Positions 10,108 through 16,573 of a DNA stretch of 50,043 nt are shown here, one piece after another. Numbering within the stretch: the stretch's first letter is position 1; each line of letters begins with the position of its first letter. A program made the position numbers and the translations under genes. The notes beneath the pieces were generated by a model. The model was not told the origin of the DNA and did not search any database. It saw nothing but the letters and a program-made list of their open reading frames with translations. The stretch spans positions 1 through 50,043 of the forward strand of contig VBDQ01000041.1 of NCBI GenBank assembly GCA_005889075.1, given 5' to 3'. The DNA is from Chloroflexota bacterium (lineage in GTDB: Bacteria; Chloroflexota; Limnocylindria; P2-11E).

Positions 10108-10478
10108 CGATGCGCGAGCGCGTGCTCTACCACCAGATCCACCCGCTCAAGCTTTTCGCCGACTTCTCGAGCGCGATCATCGCGATCGATCTCCTCTGGC
10201 AGCACGCGCTCGTATCCGGTCTGATCATCGGGTTGCTGCCACCGATGTTGGTGTCGTTCGCGATCATCCAGGAGGTCGACCTCGAGCGGTACCGGCGGAG
10301 CGGCATGGGTGCCTACCTGCGCCGCTACATGACGCCGACGGTGCAGGCGCTGCGGCTCTTTGGCGCGCTCATCGCACTCTACGCGTCGTGGTACCACGTG
10401 CCCGCGGGCATCATCGGCGGCTTCGCCCTTGTCGCGGCCTGCTGGTCGTACGGGATCCTGCGGGCGTGGGCGCGCTGA
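10104..10478 (+). CDS. Small integral membrane protein, unknown function
   Basis: The 124-residue protein has three to four hydrophobic segments: LFADFSSAIIAIDLLW, GLIIGLLPPMLVSFAII, ALRLFGALIALYASWYHV and IIGGFALVAACWSYGIL. It is not recognised as a named family. ATG 10104 overlaps the ndh stop (ATGA); a second in-frame ATG lies at 10110. Position directly behind ndh suggests joint expression, possibly a membrane-associated accessory role, but nothing in the sequence proves this. It is convergent with the EF-G-like gene, with about 30 nt between stops and no evident hairpin terminator. Confidence 0.7.
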   Translation: MTMRERVLYHQIHPLKLFADFSSAIIAIDLLWQHALVSGLIIGLLPPMLVSFAIIQEVDLERYRRSGMGAYLRRYMTPTVQALRLFGALIALYASWYHVPAGIIGGFALVAACWSYGILRAWAR

Positions 10479-10508
10479 TACCAGACCTGCGGAACACGTC
10501 GCGCCGTG

Positions 10509-12593
10509 CTAGCGCGCCGCCGCCGTCTCCTCCGTTTGCCCCTCGTGCGCCGCGATCACCTTCTGCGCGATGTGCGACGGGCACTCCTCGTAGCCGAGCA
10601 GCTCGGCGCTGAACGTCCCGCGGCCGCCGGTCATCGAGCGCAGGTCCGTCGCGTAGCGGAAGGTCTCGGCCATGGGCACGTGCGCGCGGATGCGCTGCAA
10701 TCCCGCGCCGGTGCTCTCCATCCCGAGCACGCGTCCGCGCCGCGAGTTGAGATCCGCGAGCACGTCGCCCATCTGGTCTTCCGGGACCAGCACCTCGACG
10801 TTCATGATCGGCTCGAGGAGGAACGGCTGCGCTTCCTTCACGCAGTTCTGGAGCGCGAGCGAACCCGCGATCTTGAAGCTCATCTCGCTCGAGTCGACCG
10901 CGTGGAAGCTCCCGTCGTACAGGGTCGCCTTGAAGTCAGAGAGCGGGTACCCGGCGATGACGCCCCTCTCGGCGGTCTCGCGGACGCCCTTCTCGACAGC
11001 CGGCCAGAAGTTCCGTGGTACCGAACCGCCGACGATGCGCGTCGCGTAGACGACGCCCGATCCCGCGGGCTGCGGCTCGATCTCGAGGAAGACGTCGCCG
11101 AACTGACCGTGGCCGCCGGTCTGGCGCTTGTAGCGGCCTTGCGCCTGGGCCTTCGCGCGGATCGACTCGCGATAAGGCACGCGGGGAGTCCGCATGTCGA
11201 CCTGGACGCCGAACTTGTTCTTGAGGTGGTGGACGGCGACCTCGACCGCCGATTCGCCGATCGCGGAAAGGATCGTTTCGTGCGTCGCATCCTCGCGGCG
11301 AACATGGAGCGTCGGGTCCTCGTCGGTGAGCTTGTGGAGCGCCGTCGCGAGCTTGTCGAGATCGGCTTTGCTCGATGGCTCGATCGCTACGGCAAACGAC
11401 GGCGGTGGGAACTGGATCGCGTCGTAAAGGATGACGGCATCCTTGTCGCACAGTGTCGCGTTCGTGGTGGTCGCCGTGAGCTTCGGGATAGCGCTGATAT
11501 CGCCGGCGCCCACCTGGTCGGCGAGCTCCTGCTCCTTGCCGCGGAGATAGAAGATCTGGCCGACGCGCTCGGTCTCCTTCTTTGTCGCGTCGTAGATCTG
11601 GGTGTTGCCGTGGAGCGTCCCGGAATAGACGCGGACGTAGCTCAATTTCCCGACGAACGGATCCGCGAGCGTCTTGAAAACGAAGGCCGACAGCTTCTCG
11701 CTCGGATCGACCTTGCGCGCGACCTCGTCGCCACTTGGGGAGCGGCCCACCACCGTGCCGATCTCTGCGGGCGAGGGGAGCATCTCGCGGACCGTGTTCA
11801 GGAGCGCGGCGTACCCGACGTGCTTGTGGGCCGAGGAAGCGACGACCGGCACCACCTTGCCCTCGCGCACGGCCGCATGTAGGGCGTCGCGAAGCTCGTC
11901 GTAGCCCATCTCCTTGCCGTCCAGATAGCGGGTCAGGAGCTCCTCGTCCGTCTCGACGATGGCCTCCACCAGCTGCTGGCGGTACTGGCCGACCCGTTCG
12001 GCCTCCTCTTTGGGCAGATCCGCGACCGGGTCCTTCGGGCCCTTGAGCATCTGGCCGTGGAGCAGGTCGATCGTGGCGGAAAGCTCCTGGTGCTCACCGA
12101 CGGGCACATGCAGGGGAACGACGCGGGTGCCGTAGGCGTCGCGAAGCTGCCCCAGGACCTGATCGAAATCGGCGTTTTCGCGATCCAGCCGCCCGATGAC
12201 GACGATCCGTGGGGTCTCGTCCTCTTCGAGCTGGGACCAGACCGTCTGGGTCCCGACCTGCACGCCGGCCGATGCGTCGACGAACACGATGGCCGCGTCC
12301 GCGACCCGCAGCGCGGCGTGTTGATCGCCCGCGAAGTCCGCGTAGCCGGGAGTGTCGAGGAGGTTGATCTTGTCGCCGTCGGTGGTGAACGACGCGATCG
12401 CCATGTTGATCGTGATGTGACGCTTCTGCTCTTCCGGATCCGTATCCAGGATGCTCGTGCCGTCGTCGACCTTCCCGAGTCGGTTCGTCGCTCCGACCGC
12501 ATGGAGGAGGGATTCGACGAGGCTCGTCTTTCCCGATCCACCATGGCCGACGACGGCCACGTTTCTGATCTTCGTGGGCTCCGGTGATGCCAT
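10509..12593 (-). CDS. Elongation factor G-like GTPase (FusA2 type)
   Basis: The 694-residue translation-type GTPase has the domain order of EF-G: GTPase, domain II, and domains III-V (TGGHGQFGDVFLEIEP; NSRRGRVLGMESTGAGLQRIRAHVP). It belongs to the EF-G-like branch rather than canonical FusA. The P-loop is GHGGSGKTSL (from residue 16) instead of AHIDAGKTT, G3 is DTPGYADF, and the G4 position is GRLDREN rather than NKMD. Members of this branch are widespread, but their exact role is unclear. The start at ATG 12591-12593 gives MASPEPTKIRNVAVV. Further upstream in-frame sequence overlaps yebC and is not counted. A GGGGAG stretch just upstream can serve as ribosome binding site. Divergent from yebC across 44 nt. 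Confidence 0.92.
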   Translation of the reverse strand: MASPEPTKIRNVAVVGHGGSGKTSLVESLLHAVGATNRLGKVDDGTSILDTDPEEQKRHITINMAIASFTTDGDKINLLDTPGYADFAGDQHAALRVADAAIVFVDASAGVQVGTQTVWSQLEEDETPRIVVIGRLDRENADFDQVLGQLRDAYGTRVVPLHVPVGEHQELSATIDLLHGQMLKGPKDPVADLPKEEAERVGQYRQQLVEAIVETDEELLTRYLDGKEMGYDELRDALHAAVREGKVVPVVASSAHKHVGYAALLNTVREMLPSPAEIGTVVGRSPSGDEVARKVDPSEKLSAFVFKTLADPFVGKLSYVRVYSGTLHGNTQIYDATKKETERVGQIFYLRGKEQELADQVGAGDISAIPKLTATTTNATLCDKDAVILYDAIQFPPPSFAVAIEPSSKADLDKLATALHKLTDEDPTLHVRREDATHETILSAIGESAVEVAVHHLKNKFGVQVDMRTPRVPYRESIRAKAQAQGRYKRQTGGHGQFGDVFLEIEPQPAGSGVVYATRIVGGSVPRNFWPAVEKGVRETAERGVIAGYPLSDFKATLYDGSFHAVDSSEMSFKIAGSLALQNCVKEAQPFLLEPIMNVEVLVPEDQMGDVLADLNSRRGRVLGMESTGAGLQRIRAHVPMAETFRYATDLRSMTGGRGTFSAELLGYEECPSHIAQKVIAAHEGQTEETAAAR

Positions 12594-12623
12594 GAAGACT
12601 CTCCCCAGCGCGTGGTCCGTTGT

Positions 12624-12629
12624 TAGTAT
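12624..12629 (+). promoter_or_regulatory. Putative -10 element for a leaderless yebC transcript
   Basis: TAGTAT fits TANNNT and lies 8 nt upstream of GTG 12638. Predicted transcription would begin within a base or two of the start codon. No Shine-Dalgarno-like purine run precedes the GTG. Inferred from spacing only. Confidence 0.4.
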
Positions 12630-12637
12630 CACGCGCG

Positions 12638-13381
12638 GTGTCGGGCCACTCAAAGTGGAGTCAGATCAAGCGGCAAAAGGGCGCCGCCGACGTCAAACGC
12701 GGCGTCGTTTTCACCAAGATGACCAAGGAGATCATGCTCGCCGCGAAGGAAGGCGGCGCGAACCCCGACGGGAATTTCCGATTACGGCTCGCGATCGATC
12801 GCGCGCGCAACGTCAACATGCCGCGAGAGAACATCCAGCGAGCGATCGAGCGCGCGACCGCGGGCGGCGACGCCAATGCGCTCGAGAGCATCGTCTACGA
12901 GGGCTACGGGCCAGGCGGCGTTTCGGTGATGGTCGAGGTCGCCACCGATAACCGGAACCGGACCGTGTCGGAGATCCGTTCCGCGTTCACGCGTCACGGC
13001 GCAAAGCTCGGCGAGTCCGGCTCCGTCCAGTGGATCTTCGAGCAGAAGGGCGTCATCGAGATCGACGCAAAGGGCAAGGACGTCGATGCCATCGAGCTCG
13101 CCGCGATCGATGCCGGCGCCGAGGACGTCGAGGCCGAGCCAGGACTCATCACCATCTACACGACACCGGCGGCCTTCGAGCGCGTGAAGAAGGCGCTCGA
13201 GACGCAAGGCGTCAAGGCTGCCTCCGCCGAGCTCTCGATGCGCCCGTCGCAGACCGTCCGGCTCGAGGGCGAGCAGGCGCGCAAGGTCATCGGCCTGGTC
13301 GAGGCCTTAGAGGACCTCGACGATGTCCAGAGGGTGCACGCGAACTTCGACGTCCCCGACGAGGTGCTCCAGCACGCGTAG
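12638..13381 (+). CDS. yebC: YebC/PmpR/TACO1 family protein
   Basis: The 247-residue protein begins with the family signature SGHSKWSQIKRQKGAADVKR followed by FTKMTKEIMLAAKEGG, and includes RAIERATAGGD, YEGYGPGGV and GSVQWIFEQKG. Family members bind DNA as regulators in some bacteria and assist translation of proline-rich stretches in others. GTG 12638 is the start that yields the conserved N-terminus. Next to ruvC and ruvA it occupies a position that is common in many bacteria. Its 3' end is followed by ruvC at once: the conserved RuvC sequence begins 11 nt after this stop. Confidence 0.95.
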   Translation: MSGHSKWSQIKRQKGAADVKRGVVFTKMTKEIMLAAKEGGANPDGNFRLRLAIDRARNVNMPRENIQRAIERATAGGDANALESIVYEGYGPGGVSVMVEVATDNRNRTVSEIRSAFTRHGAKLGESGSVQWIFEQKGVIEIDAKGKDVDAIELAAIDAGAEDVEAEPGLITIYTTPAAFERVKKALETQGVKAASAELSMRPSQTVRLEGEQARKVIGLVEALEDLDDVQRVHANFDVPDEVLQHA

Positions 13382-13391
13382 TCACCCGGTC

Positions 13392-13883
13392 ATCCTGGGG
13401 ATCGATCCCGGGACCACCGGCATGGGATACGCGTTCCTCGTCGCCGGCTCCGACCGCGCGACGCTCGTGGAGTGCGGGCTCGTCGACGTGCGGGCGAGCA
13501 CATCCGCGGCGGAGCGACTGCTCGCGATCTCCGAAGCGCTCGACGCGCTCATCCGCCGTCATCACCCCACCGCCCTGGCCGTCGAGCGCCTCTTCTTCAA
13601 CAAGAACGCGCGGACCGCGATGCGCGTATCCGAAGCGCGCGGCGTCGCGCTGCTGTGCGGCGCAAGAGCCGGGCTGGAGATCGCGGAGTACACGCCCCAG
13701 GACGTGAAGATCTCGGTCACCGGAGACGGACGCGGCGACAAGAAAGCCGTCCAACGCATGCTCCCGCGCCTCGTCGCGCTCGATACGCCGATCACGCAGG
13801 ACAACGTGGCCGACGCCGTCGCGATCGCGCTGACGCACCTGCAGCGCGCACAGTTCGCTGCGGCGGTGGCGGCGGCGACATGA
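13392..13883 (+). CDS. ruvC: Holliday junction resolvase RuvC
   Basis: RuvC is the endonuclease that cuts Holliday junctions processed by RuvAB. The protein shows the RNase-H-like fold with acidic residues in LGIDPGTTGMGYAFL, AVERLFFNKNARTAM and QDNVADAVAIALTHLQ, and the conserved YTPQDVKISVTGDGRGDKKAVQRML. No ATG, GTG or TTG lies between the yebC stop (13379-13381) and the first beta strand. The nearest canonical codon is ATG 13323, 58 nt inside yebC; it would add 23 residues of unconserved, Ser/Thr/Arg-rich sequence. ATC 13392 is therefore proposed as start (163 residues, close to the usual length), in line with other genes here. The start is uncertain; the gene identity is not. Confidence 0.9.
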   Translation: MLGIDPGTTGMGYAFLVAGSDRATLVECGLVDVRASTSAAERLLAISEALDALIRRHHPTALAVERLFFNKNARTAMRVSEARGVALLCGARAGLEIAEYTPQDVKISVTGDGRGDKKAVQRMLPRLVALDTPITQDNVADAVAIALTHLQRAQFAAAVAAAT

Positions 13884-13891
13884 TCGAGCGC

Positions 13892-14032
13892 GGGCGTGGG
13901 CGGGGGAGGCGAGTGGACTCTGTCGGCGCAGCGGGACTCGCCCGTCCGCACAGACGTAGCACCGTTCGCGCGGCGCAGGGCGAAGGGACCCGCGAGCACG
14001 ATAGAGGCCCGAGCCTCAACCCGCCCACGCCC
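13892..14032 (+). repeat. Long inverted repeat filling the ruvC-ruvA gap
   Basis: Perfect 13-bp arms GGGCGTGGGCGGG (13892-13904) and its reverse complement (14020-14032) bracket almost the whole 157-nt intergenic region. After a small internal loop GAGGC (13906-13910) can pair with GCCTC (14013-14017). Nested inside is repeat family A (13926-13998) with its own stem. The full region could fold into one long branched hairpin immediately upstream of ruvA. Confidence 0.7.
13926..13998 (+). repeat. Fold-back repeat, family A, copy 1
   Basis: The left end GCGCAGCGGGACTCG (13926-13940) and the right end CGAAGGGACCCGCGAGCA (13981-13998) are identical to the ends of an inverted copy at 21838-21914. 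Within the copy GCGGG pairs with CCCGC and TCGCCC pairs with GGGCGA, leaving asymmetric bulges AC and AGGGA. The apical part differs between copies while remaining paired, as expected for a structured mobile repeat or RNA. Confidence 0.7.
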
Positions 14033-14040
14033 CCAACGAA

Positions 14041-14619
14041 ATGATCGGAGCCGTCCGCGGATTGGTGATCGCGCGCGGTGCGGATCACGTCGTCGTCGAA
14101 GCGAACGGCGTCGGCTACAAGGTCTTCGTCCCCCGGCATCCGCAGCGCGACGAGGTGCTGCTGCACACGCATCACACCGTTCGCGAGGACGACCAGTCTC
14201 TCTACGGCTTCGAGACGCGTGACGAGCTGTCGCTCTTCGAGATGCTCATCACTGTCTCCGGCGTCGGGCCGAAGGCAGCGATGTCGCTCCTGACGACTGC
14301 GCGCCCCGCGGAAATCGCGGCGGCGATCGCGGCCGGCGATGCCACCGCCCTCGCGCGCGCACCGGGCGTGGGGAAGAAGACCGCCGAGCGACTCATCGTC
14401 GATCTCAAGGGAAAGGTCGCGAAGATCGGCGGCGACGGCGCGATCGGGGTCGGCCCGTCCGAGGACGATGCTCACGCCGCGCTCGTCGCGCTCGGCTACA
14501 CCGCGGCGGAGGCGGCTACTGCCTTGCGCAACGCCCCTCCCAGAGACCGCGCCTCTACCGAGGAGCGGGTTTCCGCGGCTCTGCGGGCCGTAGGACGGCC
14601 GCTGGTCGCAGGCGGGTGA
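14041..14619 (+). CDS. ruvA: Holliday junction branch migration protein RuvA
   Basis: The 192-residue protein binds four-way junctions and loads the RuvB helicase. It has the N-terminal OB fold (MIGAVRGLVIARGADHVVVE, GVGYKVFVP), a central helix-hairpin-helix region (ITVSGVGPKAAMSLL; LARAPGVGKKTAERLIVDLKGKV) and a short C-terminal domain III (AHAALVALGYTAAEAATAL), which in the family contacts RuvB. ATG 14041 has no clear Shine-Dalgarno site; a long fold-back element lies directly upstream. ruvB does not follow, unlike in many ruvAB operons; a pilin gene and nusA do. Confidence 0.95.
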   Translation: MIGAVRGLVIARGADHVVVEANGVGYKVFVPRHPQRDEVLLHTHHTVREDDQSLYGFETRDELSLFEMLITVSGVGPKAAMSLLTTARPAEIAAAIAAGDATALARAPGVGKKTAERLIVDLKGKVAKIGGDGAIGVGPSEDDAHAALVALGYTAAEAATALRNAPPRDRASTEERVSAALRAVGRPLVAGG

Positions 14620-14700
14620 CGGAAAGTACTACCCGGCTGGCGGGCCGCGGTCGCTGATGCGACCATCTACGCTGGCCGCCGCGCCTGAAAAGGAGCGTGC

Positions 14701-14853
14701 ATGGTCGAATTCGTGAGGAATGAGGATGGCCAAGGGCTAGTCGAGTACGCACTCATCATCGCGGTCATCGCGATAGCCGTCATCGTCGCGATGGTTTTCT
14801 TCCGCGATCAGCTCAAGAACTACTTCTCGAGCATCGGAAATAACCTCACCTAG
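14701..14853 (+). CDS. Flp-family type IVb pilin, 50 residues
   Basis: The tiny protein reads MVEFVRNEDGQGLVEYALII followed by a long hydrophobic helix rich in Ile, Val and Ala, and ends FFRDQLKNYFSSIGNNLT. This is the Flp/Fap pilin pattern: a short leader with GQGLVEYAL, where prepilin peptidase cuts near the Gly and Glu is +5-like, then one membrane helix. Flp pilins form fibres for adhesion assembled by Tad secretion. No tad genes are nearby, so this is an isolated pilin gene. AAAAGGAG about 6 nt upstream of ATG 14701 is one of the best ribosome binding sites in the window, suggesting strong expression. It is easily missed because of its size. Confidence 0.85.
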   Translation: MVEFVRNEDGQGLVEYALIIAVIAIAVIVAMVFFRDQLKNYFSSIGNNLT

Positions 14854-14914
14854 GAGCGGCGCGGCGGCCCCGCCCGCTCCCGCGCACCAGAGCCCCTCTA
14901 CCCCTCTCGTTTGA

Positions 14915-14920
14915 TATAGT
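14915..14920 (+). promoter_or_regulatory. Putative -10 element upstream of nusA
   Basis: TATAGT fits TANNNT in an AT-richer stretch of the otherwise GC-rich gap. Transcription from here would start near 14927 and run into the intrinsic terminator at 14965-14989 before reaching nusA, which would make that hairpin an attenuator. No convincing -35 element is visible. Confidence 0.4.
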
Positions 14921-14964
14921 TGTCCTTGGCGCCCGGGCTGGCCGGGGGCTGCGTCTGGCTCTGG

Positions 14965-14989
14965 AAAAGTGGGGCGACCCACTTTTTTT
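14965..14989 (+). terminator. Intrinsic terminator or attenuator before nusA
   Basis: A perfect 9-bp stem AAAAGTGGG/CCCACTTTT with a GCGA tetraloop is followed by an uninterrupted T run (seven T in total, 14983-14989). It lies 112 nt after the Flp pilin stop and 38 nt before the nusA ATG. It may end the pilin transcript or attenuate a nusA leader transcript. Confidence 0.85.
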
Positions 14990-15027
14990 GTCGCCATTCG
15001 CGAAAGTGAAGAGAGGGGGAGCGCGCC

Positions 15028-16245
15028 ATGAACCGAGAGCTCGTCACCGGACTCGCGCAGCTCTCCGCGGAGAAGGGTCTCCCCAAGGAAGTCGTCAGCG
15101 ACATCATCGCCCGCGCGATCAAGCGCGCCTACGGTGATGAGGAGCACATCGACGTCAAGGTCGACGTCCAGACCGGGGCATTCAAGGTCTTTCTCCTCAA
15201 GACGGTCGTCGAGAAGGTCGAGGATCCGAAGATCCAGGTCCAGCTCGACACCGCGAAGAAGATCAAGCCGGATGCGCAGCTCGGTGATGTGATCCCATTC
15301 GAGGAGTCTGCCGCCGCGCTCGGGCGGATCGGCGCCCAGACCGCGAAACAGGTGATCCAGCAGTCACTCCGCGAGGCCGAGCGGGAGCAGGTCTTCGCGG
15401 AGTACGCCGACCGCGAGGGCGACATCATCAATGCCAAGATCGCCCACTTCGACATGGGCTCTGCGGTCATGGAGCTCGACCGCGGCGCGACGGCGATCCT
15501 GCCGCGCTCCGAGCAGGCGCCCCACGAGCGCTACTTCGCCGGACAAGCGCGCAAGGTCGTGGTCCTCGAGGTGCGACGTACCCTGCGCGGACCGCAGATC
15601 ATCGTGAGCCGCGCGCACAAGGCCCTGGTGAAGCGGCTCTTCGAGCTCGAGGTCCCGGAGATCTTCCACGGACAGGTGGAGATCGTTGGCATCGCCCGCG
15701 AACCCGGCTCGCGTACAAAGATCGCGGTCCGCGCCCGGCAGCCGGGGATCGACGCCCGCGGGGCCTGCATCGGGCAGCGGGGCCTGCGGGTGCAGGCGAT
15801 CGTCAATGAGCTCGGCGGCGAGAAGATCGACATCATCGAGTGGGCCGAGAGTCCCGAGCGGTTCGTCGCGAACGCGCTCGAGCCCGCCCACGTGGTCCGG
15901 GTGGATATCGTCCCCGAGGACAAGACAGCGTATGTCGTCGTGCCGGACCGGCAGCTCTCGCTCGCCATCGGCAAAGAGGGCCAGAACGCCCGGCTCGCGG
16001 CGAAGCTTACGGGCTGGCGGATCGACATCCGAAGCGAATCGGAAGTCCGAGCGGAGCTCGAGCCTGAGCCGGAGCCCGAGCCGGTCGCCGTCGCCGAGCC
16101 CGCACCCGCACCCGAAGTCGAAGAAGAGATTCGTCACGATCTCGTCGCCGAGGTCGAGGCAGAGTCCGCCGCGGCGGACGAGGAGGAGCTCGATGAAGAA
16201 GACCGCGCGCTCCTCGGAGCCAAGAAGAAGGAAAAGCGCCGCTAA
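15028..16245 (+). CDS. nusA: Transcription termination/antitermination factor NusA
   Basis: The 405-residue RNA polymerase-binding factor modulates pausing, termination and antitermination. The N-terminal RNAP-binding domain (about 1-125) starts MNRELVTGLAQLSAEKGLPK. The S1 domain spans about 129-197 (REGDIINAKIAHF; GATAILPRSEQAPHERY), and two KH domains follow (RGACIGQRGLRVQAIVNELGGEKIDI; SLAIGKEGQNARLAAKLTGWRIDI). The tail is Glu-rich (repeated EPEPEP) and ends in KKKEKRR. A GAGGGGGAG ribosome site precedes the ATG. rimP, the usual upstream partner, is absent. The tail DNA also carries the start and ribosome site of ylxR, overlapping by 53 nt. Confidence 0.96.
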   Translation: MNRELVTGLAQLSAEKGLPKEVVSDIIARAIKRAYGDEEHIDVKVDVQTGAFKVFLLKTVVEKVEDPKIQVQLDTAKKIKPDAQLGDVIPFEESAAALGRIGAQTAKQVIQQSLREAEREQVFAEYADREGDIINAKIAHFDMGSAVMELDRGATAILPRSEQAPHERYFAGQARKVVVLEVRRTLRGPQIIVSRAHKALVKRLFELEVPEIFHGQVEIVGIAREPGSRTKIAVRARQPGIDARGACIGQRGLRVQAIVNELGGEKIDIIEWAESPERFVANALEPAHVVRVDIVPEDKTAYVVVPDRQLSLAIGKEGQNARLAAKLTGWRIDIRSESEVRAELEPEPEPEPVAVAEPAPAPEVEEEIRHDLVAEVEAESAAADEEELDEEDRALLGAKKKEKRR

Positions 16246-16573
16246 GGCCCCACAAGGGCCGGCGCGGAGGCTTCCTCAGCGCACCTGCGTGGCCTGCCGG
16301 ACGACGCGCGCGAAGCGCGAGCTGGTGCGCGTCGTACGCTCTCCACAAGGGGAGCTTTCGGTGGACCTTCGCGGCAAGGCGCCCGGACGGGGTGCCTACC
16401 TTTGCGCGGACCCGGCCTGCCTCGAGCTGGGGCTTGCAGGAGCGGGGGCAGGGGCCCCCGGGCCCGGAGGGACGCTGGCGAAGGCGCTCGAGGTGCCCAT
16501 AGACACGCGACAAGCCGAAAAGCTGCGTGCGGAGCTCGCGGCGGCGGCAAAAGAACGGAGAGCGAATGCCTAA
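16193..16573 (+). CDS. ylxR: YlxR family RNA-binding protein (RnpM)
   Basis: The protein of 126 residues carries the YlxR signature RTCVACRTTRAKRELVRVVR followed by DLRGKAPGRGAYLC. The family binds RNA; the Bacillus homologue was shown to modulate RNase P. ATG 16193 lies inside nusA in another frame and follows GAGGAGGAG at a good distance, so that the Glu-rich nusA tail doubles as ribosome site. A Gly/Ala insert GAGAGAPGPGG after the signature is encoded by a family B palindromic repeat and is not part of the usual family sequence. The stop overlaps the infB start by 8 nt. Position between nusA and infB is conserved in many bacteria. Confidence 0.9.
   Translation: MKKTARSSEPRRRKSAAKAPQGPARRLPQRTCVACRTTRAKRELVRVVRSPQGELSVDLRGKAPGRGAYLCADPACLELGLAGAGAGAPGPGGTLAKALEVPIDTRQAEKLRAELAAAAKERRANA
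16442..16461 (-). repeat. Palindromic repeat, family B, copy 2 (inside ylxR)
   Basis: On the minus strand this reads CCGGGGGCCCCTGCCCCCGC, identical over all 20 nt to the core at 7190-7209 but in opposite orientation. It can form the GGGGGC/GCCCCC hairpin. In ylxR it encodes part of a Gly/Ala/Pro insert. Confidence 0.65.

Noticed and set aside
12020-12055. GGGTCCTTCGGGCCC in the EF-G-like gene as a third family A copy
   Set aside because: It resembles one repeat end only loosely, has no partner arm nearby, and encodes ordinary EF-G-like sequence.
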